A program made the translations under genes and the position numbers. A stretch of DNA of 64,000 bases, taken from an uncultured Paracoccaceae bacterium. GTDB lineage: Bacteria > Pseudomonadota > Alphaproteobacteria > Rhodobacterales > Rhodobacteraceae. Shown here one piece after another: positions 58,482-64,000 of this stretch (position 1 is its first letter; every line of letters begins with the position of its first letter). The stretch covers positions 25,461-89,460 of the forward strand of contig CATOSB010000007.1 in assembly GCA_951812305.1 (NCBI GenBank). Direction: 5' to 3'. The notes below the pieces were generated by a model that searched no databases, was not told where the DNA came from, and saw only the letters and a list, made by a program, of their open reading frames with translations.

Positions 58482-59162
58482 TCTGTATCGATTTTGGCCC
58501 CATAAGCTCCGACGATACCGCTTTTATCGAACACACCGGCAGTTTCCTCATGTTTAGGCCCGCCAAAACCACCGTATATCTCACCGCTTTCGACCCCATA
58601 GCTGCCGTCTTCCCTAACCGACACATCTGCAAAAATGACCTCAGGCGTCTCGTAATCCTTCCCGCGGGCAAGGTCCTTGATATCGCTGAAAGTGGCATCA
58701 AGCTTTGTAGTATCCAAATCGTAGTTCAACACCGCATCCCCTTGCAGGAAGTTGCCATGATACTTTCCTTCTTTGGGTGTACCGACCATCAGGCCTTTCC
58801 AGGTTGCATCAGCAGTCGGGCGGCTTCCCGTGGGCGTACCACCAGCGATGCCATATCTGACAGAAAGTTTAATGTTCTTCTCACCTATCTTACCGCGGGC
58901 GTCTTCCGTTAACACCCCAAATGCGGCATGCTCCATCCATGCGCCATACGTGCGATAACTACTCTTAATATCACCATTACCAGCATTATTTGACCCCCGG
59001 CCTTCAAAGGTCGTGATGCCGTTTTTCGTGAGAATGGTGCGGACTTTAGAAGTGTCCAGGACGTTATCGGTTAAAGGACTACTAGCGGAGGTGAGGCGCA
59101 GTTTTTCCTCGGTGTATGTACAGCTAAGGCCATCGCATTCAGGTACAAATTTAACATTAACT
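58478..59162 (-). pseudogene. TbpB-like (transferrin-binding-protein-type) surface protein, N-terminus removed by IS66-B
   Basis: About 227 residues remain, with no start codon, signal peptide or lipobox. The C-terminal TbpB-type beta-barrel is clear: WKGLMVGTPKEGKYHGNFLQ, GDAVLNYDLDTTKLDATFSD, and the ending GEIYGGFGGPKHEETAGVFD. Proteins of this class are Slam substrates that capture iron, heme or other ligands. Without the N-terminus it cannot be exported, leaving Slam without its cognate substrate. The IS66 copy here lacks a target duplication, so the missing DNA was probably deleted with the rearrangement. Confidence 0.88.
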
Positions 59163-60764
59163 GTAACTCCCAAGCACCCCCCCACGTTTGAGTGTTATTG
59201 TCAGTTTTATGGTGAGTCGAATTTGCCATTTTGCGCGTGTTTTTTTTCTTTCTTGTCTGAATTCTGTGGCGCCGGGTTGATTTCTCTGAATCAGTGGTGG
59301 GATGGATCAGGTTGCCGCCCTTGAACAACTTCTCGCCACGGCTCTGCGTCGGATCGCTGAGCTTGAAGCTGCGTTGGCGAGCATGGCGGAAGAGATCACG
59401 GACCTGCGCCGACAGTTGGCCAAGAACAGCAGCAATAGCAGCAAGCCCCCTTCAAGTGATGGCCTGAAGAAGCCAGCCCCGCGCAGCCTGCGTGGCAAAT
59501 CCGGAAAGAAAAGTGGCGGCCAAGTTGGCCACCGGGGCGACACCCTGCGCCAGACGTCAACACCCGACTTTGTCGAACGGCATGAGGCGACGCATTGCAG
59601 CGCCTGTCAGAGCGCCCTGACGGCGGAGATGGTGAAAGGGATCGAGAAGCGTCAGGTGTTCGACTTGCCTGCGCCACGCCTGGAGGTCACCGAGCATCAG
59701 GCGGCGGTTTATTGTTGCGACCATTGTCGAGCCACGACGACGGCTGGCTTTCCCGATGGCGTGGCCGCGCATGTGCAATATGGCACGCGCATGCGGGCAG
59801 TGGCGGTCTATTGCAATGTTCAGCAGCTGATACCCGAGGATCGGGTCTGCCAGCTTATGCGCGACCTGTTTGGGGCCACCAGCTTGTGCGCGGCCAGCGT
59901 GACCAACTGGACGCGCGGCGCGGCAAATAAGATGGGTGTCGTGGTTGAACACATTCTCGCCCGGCTTGCCGAAGGCGGCGTTCGGCATCTGGACGAGACC
60001 GGACTTCGTGTTGCCGGCAAGCTGCACTGGCTGCACACGATCTGCGATACCGCCTTCACCCATTACCGCATCAGCGCCAAACGCGGTGCTGTTCCAACCT
60101 TCCTGACCGGCGGGACGATCATTCATGATCACTGGAAACCCTACTACGCCCATATGAGCGGAGTGGACGCCCACGCCCTCTGCGGGGCGCATCACTTGCG
60201 CGAACTCAAGGCCATCGAAGAGATCGAAAAAGAGCCTTGGGCGACGGAGATGAGCGCAGTGCTTCATAGCGCCAATCAGCTCAGATGCGCGGCTCAGGAT
60301 CAAGGCGAGACCGAACTCCCGGAACTGGTTCGCCAGGGTATAGTCACCAGATACATGGCGATCCTCGCCAAGGGGCTCGCCTTCCACGAACGCCAGCCCC
60401 CGCTGGCCAAAAGCCCCGGCACCCGCGGCCGAAAAGCCAGGCGGCCAGGCCACAACCTGCTCCTCCGCCTGCGTGACTACCGCGATGACGTTTTGCGATT
60501 CATCGCCGACTTCGCGGTCCCATTCACAAACAATCAGGCCGAACAGGACCTGCGCATGATGAAGCTGCGCATGAAAATCTCGGGCACCTTCCGCACCCTC
60601 GAGGGCGCGCGGGTCTTCGCCGACATCAGGTCCGTCATCTCGACGGCCAGAAAACACCGGTTCAACATCCTGGAAATCCTGACCCTGTCACCACCTCAGA
60701 TCATCGCACGGCTCTGACGGAACAAAACCCCGCAACCCTATCGGACAGGGTGCTTGGGAGTTAC
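59163..60764 (+). mobile_element. IS66-family element type B, copy D
   Basis: 1602 bp, tips GTAACTCCCAAGCACCC inverted. The flanking octamers (CATTAACT and AATAAATG) do not match. On the left is a truncated TbpB-like gene and on the right a truncated IS110 transposase, so this copy marks a deletion or recombination joint. Confidence 0.92.
59302..60717 (+). CDS. IS66-B transposase, copy D (intact)
   Basis: 471 aa, same protein as copies B and C. N-terminal coiled coil, KPPSSDG linker, zinc cysteines and DDE domain all present. Confidence 0.93.
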   Translation: MDQVAALEQLLATALRRIAELEAALASMAEEITDLRRQLAKNSSNSSKPPSSDGLKKPAPRSLRGKSGKKSGGQVGHRGDTLRQTSTPDFVERHEATHCSACQSALTAEMVKGIEKRQVFDLPAPRLEVTEHQAAVYCCDHCRATTTAGFPDGVAAHVQYGTRMRAVAVYCNVQQLIPEDRVCQLMRDLFGATSLCAASVTNWTRGAANKMGVVVEHILARLAEGGVRHLDETGLRVAGKLHWLHTICDTAFTHYRISAKRGAVPTFLTGGTIIHDHWKPYYAHMSGVDAHALCGAHHLRELKAIEEIEKEPWATEMSAVLHSANQLRCAAQDQGETELPELVRQGIVTRYMAILAKGLAFHERQPPLAKSPGTRGRKARRPGHNLLLRLRDYRDDVLRFIADFAVPFTNNQAEQDLRMMKLRMKISGTFRTLEGARVFADIRSVISTARKHRFNILEILTLSPPQIIARL

Positions 60765-60935
60765 AATAAATGCTATCAAAGGAGCGCCACCAAACCGCGA
60801 CAGGTCCACAATGGTTTGCAGGATCGCATCCGGGTCGGTTGGACAGGTCCCTTCGAACATCCCTGTCCCGTCCTCGTTCAGAATGCACACCGCGCACTCA
60901 TCCTGAGATACATCCAAACCCACATAGCGTTTCAT
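60765..60935 (-). pseudogene. IS110-family transposase, N-terminal remnant
   Basis: 57 residues beginning MKRYVGLDVSQDECAVCILN, the characteristic start of IS110 DEDD transposases with its first catalytic Asp, cut off by IS66-B copy D after GGAPLIAFI. The 140 bases upstream (to about 61078) probably hold the IS110 end; no gene is seen there. Confidence 0.85.
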
Positions 60936-61078
60936 GGTCGTTCCTCCTACGGTTCAAGGTTCCTGAGAAACGACCTTAGCCGTTCTCAGCACCCTCGAAG
61001 CCGCGATCGCAGCAGTTACGCCATGTCCGCTTCCCGCCGTTCGGGAAAAACTTCAGTCGCACGAACCGCCAGACCGTC

Positions 61079-61333
61079 TCAAACGCCCTGTTTCAAGGTC
61101 GATTCCAACTCTTCCAAGCCACCCACGGCATTCCGTACCTGCTCATCGTCCGACTCTCTTTCTGAATCGGTCGCTGGCACCTGCGCGGCAAAATCCATCT
61201 CCATCTGCCTTTGCGCCTCTGCGACAACCGCCTGCACCACGGCTGCGGACTTTTTCGGCGAGCCGTCAGCTCTCGCCAGCTGCTGTTTCGCCTCACCCCG
61301 CGCATGATCCGCGCCTTCAGGGTCGGCTTCACT
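61079..61333 (-). pseudogene. C-terminal remnant of an unidentified protein, cut by IS66-A
   Basis: About 84 residues of hydrophilic, helical sequence (EADPEGADHARGEAKQQLAR, AVVAEAQRQMEMDFAAQVPA, AVGGLEELESTLKQGV) entering from the IS66 tip and ending at 61079. No recognisable domain. The start is lost. Confidence 0.5.
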
Positions 61334-61343
61334 GTAAGCGGTG

Positions 61344-62981
61344 TCACCGCGCCCTGTCAAAGCTCCAGGGCATCAGTTCGTCGATGCGGGCAGCCGGGTG
61401 ACCTGCTGCGATGGCTTCGAGGGTTGCCTTGAGATAGGCATAGGGCTCGACGTCATTGAGCTTGCAGGTTTCGATCAGGGAGGCGATACGCCCCCAGTTT
61501 CTGCCACCTTCGTCATGGCCCGCAAAGAGCGCGTTCTTACGATTGAGGGCAATAGGGCGGATGGTTCGCTCGACCACGTTGCTGTCCATCTCGATAGCGC
61601 CGTCATCGAGAAAGAGCTTCAGTCCGTCCATGTGTTTGGCGATGTAGGAGAGCTTATCGCCGAGGCGTGATTTGGTCGAGATGCGGGAGCGGACGGTTTT
61701 GAGCCAGATCTCGAATGCCTCGATCAGCGGCTTGGTCTTTTCCTGGCGAACAGCTTTGCGCTCGGCGGCGGGTTTTTCTCTAATCTCAGCCTCGATCTTG
61801 TAGAACTCGGCAATCCGCCTGAGCCCATCCCCTGCAATGGGCGAGCCATCGCGGTCATGCACTTCCTTGAGCTTGCGCCGCGCATGAGCCCAGCAATAGG
61901 CCAGTTTGACGGATCCTGAGTTACGGCCCGGTTTGGTCAGGGCATTATAACCCGTATAGCCATCCACCTGCAGCGTACCGCCGAAGCCGGTCAGGAACTC
62001 CGTTGCGTGTTTGCCGCCACGCCCATCGGCGTAACAGAACACAACACCCGGTGGGGCGGTGCCCCCGAAGGGCCGCTCATCGCGGGCAATGGCCCAGAGA
62101 TACCCGGTCTTGGTTCTGCCGCGCCCCGGATCGAGCACCGGACAGCGCGTCTCATCGGCAAAGAGCTTGCTGGAAGATTTGAGATCTTTGAACAGATGAT
62201 CCACCACGGGAGCAAGATGGAAGGATATCCGGCCCATCCAGCCCGCAAGGGTGGAGCGGTGCAGATCAAGGCCGGATCGGGCATAAATCTGCGCCTGCCG
62301 GAACAAGGGGCAGTGATCGGCGTACTTGGACACGGCCACCTGCGCCAATGTCCCCTCGGTAGGCAGGCCACCCTCGATCAGATGCACCGGTGCAGGCGCC
62401 TGGGCCACGCCAGCGTCCTTGTTCGGGCAGGCGTATTTGGGCCGGATGGTCACGATCACCCGCGCCTGGGCCGGAACAATATCCAGTCGTTCGGTGCGAT
62501 CTTCGCCGATCCTGACCATCTCACCACAGCCGCAGGGGCATGTAATGCTGGCAGGCTCGATCACCTGTTCGATACGTTCCAGATGATCCGGCAGGTTCCC
62601 AAGGTTGCGCTGCACAGGTTTGCGCTTCTTGCGCGGTTTGGTCATCTCGATTGTTTCTGACTGCGCCTCGGCCTCGACTGTCGCGACCTCCAGATCTTCA
62701 AAAGCCAGTTGCCGTTCATCCGGGCTGAGCTTCTCGGAGCGTTTGCCATAGACCAGCTGGTGCAGTTCTTTGACAAAATGCTCCAGACGCGCGTTGATCG
62801 CCTCAAGTTCCGCGTTCTGCGTGGCGAGAGCGGCGTTGCTTTCTTCGAGTGCACAATTGCGCGACGTCAGGTTGCTGTTCAACAGGCTCACGCCAAACGC
62901 CTCTTTCCGTGCCGCCAAAACAACCGCCCGCACCTCCGCGGGAAGGGCATCCAGATCAAGGGATTCAAGGGCGTCAGGCAT
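61344..62981 (-). CDS. tnpC: IS66 transposase TnpC (copy 3, intact)
   Basis: 545 aa, differing from copy 1 by very few residues (for example GFGGTLQVDG against GFSGTLQVDG). All DDE and zinc-motif landmarks are present. Confidence 0.93.
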   Translation of the reverse strand: MPDALESLDLDALPAEVRAVVLAARKEAFGVSLLNSNLTSRNCALEESNAALATQNAELEAINARLEHFVKELHQLVYGKRSEKLSPDERQLAFEDLEVATVEAEAQSETIEMTKPRKKRKPVQRNLGNLPDHLERIEQVIEPASITCPCGCGEMVRIGEDRTERLDIVPAQARVIVTIRPKYACPNKDAGVAQAPAPVHLIEGGLPTEGTLAQVAVSKYADHCPLFRQAQIYARSGLDLHRSTLAGWMGRISFHLAPVVDHLFKDLKSSSKLFADETRCPVLDPGRGRTKTGYLWAIARDERPFGGTAPPGVVFCYADGRGGKHATEFLTGFGGTLQVDGYTGYNALTKPGRNSGSVKLAYCWAHARRKLKEVHDRDGSPIAGDGLRRIAEFYKIEAEIREKPAAERKAVRQEKTKPLIEAFEIWLKTVRSRISTKSRLGDKLSYIAKHMDGLKLFLDDGAIEMDSNVVERTIRPIALNRKNALFAGHDEGGRNWGRIASLIETCKLNDVEPYAYLKATLEAIAAGHPAARIDELMPWSFDRAR

Positions 62982-63036
62982 GGCGTGTTCTTAGCAGATC
63001 AGGCCACGATTTACACCCTGTACATAAGGCTGAGAG

Positions 63037-63390
63037 TCACTCTGCCGCACCCGGTCGACGTGTCCGCCGCGCCGTCACCCGTCGCCAGTCCAGACCCTCA
63101 AACAGAGTCTCAAATTGCGCCTTGGACAGCCGCATCACGCCATCATGGACCCTGGGCCAGGCGAACTTGCCCTGTTCCAGCCGCTTGTACGTCATCACCA
63201 GACCGGACCCATCCCAAAGCAGAACCTTGATGCGGTCTCCACGTTTGGCGCGGAACACGATGATTACGCCCGAGTGCGGATCAAGGCCCGGATCGCGTTC
63301 AGCAACCGCCGCCAGCCCGTCATGGCCCTTCCTGAAATCCACCGGCCTGGTCGCAATCACAACCCGCACCGATTGAGACGGAACAATCAT
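63037..63390 (-). CDS. tnpB: IS66 accessory protein TnpB (copy 3)
   Basis: 117 aa, identical by eye to copy 1 (RPVDFRKGHDG, WDGSGLVMTYKRL). Confidence 0.92.
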   Translation of the reverse strand: MIVPSQSVRVVIATRPVDFRKGHDGLAAVAERDPGLDPHSGVIIVFRAKRGDRIKVLLWDGSGLVMTYKRLEQGKFAWPRVHDGVMRLSKAQFETLFEGLDWRRVTARRTRRPGAAE

Positions 63391-63743
63391 CCCTGTCGCG
63401 CCAGGTGCCGCGCAACATCCTTGATCCGTTTTGATGCCGTGCTTTTGGGCAACCGGATAGAGACAGATCCCGCGATGATCTCAATACCGTCAAAGGGCGA
63501 AGGCGGTGGTGTCGCAAGCACTGCGATCTCTGCAAAACCAGACGTCTGACCCTCGTCACGCGCGACCTTGCGCCGGGCCGTCGTGCGCCATGTCGATAAC
63601 CGCGTCGCCGACATACCGTGTTTGCGAGCCACACCCGCAACCGTCGCGCCTGGCGCATACGTCTCGGCCACAATCGCCGCGCGCTCCGCCGCCGTCCGTA
63701 GTACAGGCCTGCGGCGCGAAACCTCCGCCCCATCATCCAACAT
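63387..63743 (-). CDS. tnpA: IS66 accessory protein TnpA (copy 3)
   Basis: 118 aa from the ATG at 63743, close to copy 1 with changes near the C-terminus (TASKRIKDVARHL). Overlaps tnpB by 4 bases. Confidence 0.88.
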   Translation of the reverse strand: MLDDGAEVSRRRPVLRTAAERAAIVAETYAPGATVAGVARKHGMSATRLSTWRTTARRKVARDEGQTSGFAEIAVLATPPPSPFDGIEIIAGSVSIRLPKSTASKRIKDVARHLARQG

Positions 63744-63843
63744 CAAATTACCTCCAGATCATTGGAGGCCAGAATCTCACATCAGACGCGCGCGCGATAC
63801 CATGGGGCGTTCGCATCGCTTACAGAGCACTTAGGAATTAGAA

Positions 63844-64000
63844 TCAAGCCTTTTCAAACGAACGCATGACTTTCCAAATAACTATACCGATCAGGGGCAA
63901 AGCGATGGATGCTCCCAAGAATAGCAGTAGCGAACCTTCGGTATAAGCAAGTGTACCTAGATAGGCATAGATTGCGGCCAACCCAGCGTTGGAAAGTCCA
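63844..64000 (-). CDS. C-terminal part of an integral membrane protein (partial)
   Basis: The frame enters from the window edge and reads two hydrophobic helices (AGLAAIYAYLGTLAY and GSLLLFLGASIALPLIGIVI) followed by a short basic tail (WKVMRSFEKA) and a TGA at 63844-63846. It resembles the end of a small multi-pass transporter or permease, but the family cannot be told from this fragment. Confidence 0.55.
   Translation of the reverse strand, partial: GLSNAGLAAIYAYLGTLAYTEGSLLLFLGASIALPLIGIVIWKVMRSFEKA

Larger units (their letters stand above)
61334..63823 (-). mobile_element. IS66-family element type A, copy 3
   Basis: 2490 bp, the same tips as copies 1 and 2. The flanking octamers (GCTTCACT and AGAGCACT) differ, and the genes on both sides belong to unrelated reading frames, so this copy also lies at a rearrangement joint. 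Confidence 0.92.

Overview
This looks like part of an extrachromosomal replicon (plasmid or chromid) of a marine alphaproteobacterium of the Rhodobacterales/Roseobacter type. The basis is GC-rich codon use, a VirD2-like relaxase next to a VirD4/TraG coupling protein, DUF736 and DUF2493 plasmid-type genes, TRAP-TAXI and MalK-type ABC uptake genes, and a dense load of insertion sequences. No replication or partition gene, rRNA, tRNA or CRISPR array was seen.

Layout. 1-6.5 kb: mobilization block read leftward (accessory protein with a frameshift, relaxase, coupling protein running off the edge), with an oriT-like inverted repeat upstream and then a 68-aa protein and an SH3/thermonuclease-like protein. 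6.5-8.9 kb: a DUF2493 gene split by an IS4-family element. 9.5-17 kb: an ietA-ietS-type ATPase/subtilase pair (plasmid addiction or anti-phage) hit by an IS982 element in its leader and two different IS630 elements inside ietS. 17.1-25.8 kb: a DUF736 protein, an IS66 element with tnpABC, a decapitated cytochrome c, and a second type of IS66 element that itself carries an IS630 and an IS982 copy. 25.9-49 kb: an accessory catabolic locus. It has an IclR regulator, an ABC importer (binding protein, two permeases, ATPase) interleaved with three sulfatase-superfamily genes, then an opposing TRAP-TAXI transporter plus fourth sulfatase with a divergent LysR regulator. The predicted job is uptake and cytoplasmic desulfation of small sulfate esters. 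One sulfatase and the TAXI binding protein are broken by IS elements, and one sulfatase lacks catalytic motifs. 49.5-54.6 kb: an ISAzo13-type element and a Tn3-family transposon. 54.6-59.2 kb: an Rpn-type PD-(D/E)XK gene split by an IS4-type element, and a Slam outer-membrane protein next to an N-terminally truncated TbpB-like lipoprotein (type XI secretion pair). 59.2-64 kb: further IS66 copies separating small gene remnants.

Eighteen complete IS/transposon copies plus an IS110 remnant occupy close to half of the window (about 30 kb by adding spans). Removing each insertion together with one target duplication restores exact open reading frames in ietS (821 aa), the third sulfatase (490 aa), the TAXI protein (334 aa), rpn (344 aa), the DUF2493 gene (309 aa) and one IS66 transposase (471 aa). 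These genes were therefore intact until recently and the boundaries are well supported. The strongest leads are the dismantled ietAS pair, the intragenic RpnS-like start retained beyond the IS hit in rpn, the sulfatase/ABC/TRAP locus with its pseudo-sulfatase, the IS982 element with a passenger gene, the broken Slam/TbpB pair, and a long inverted repeat that would bury the ribosome binding site of the 68-aa gene.
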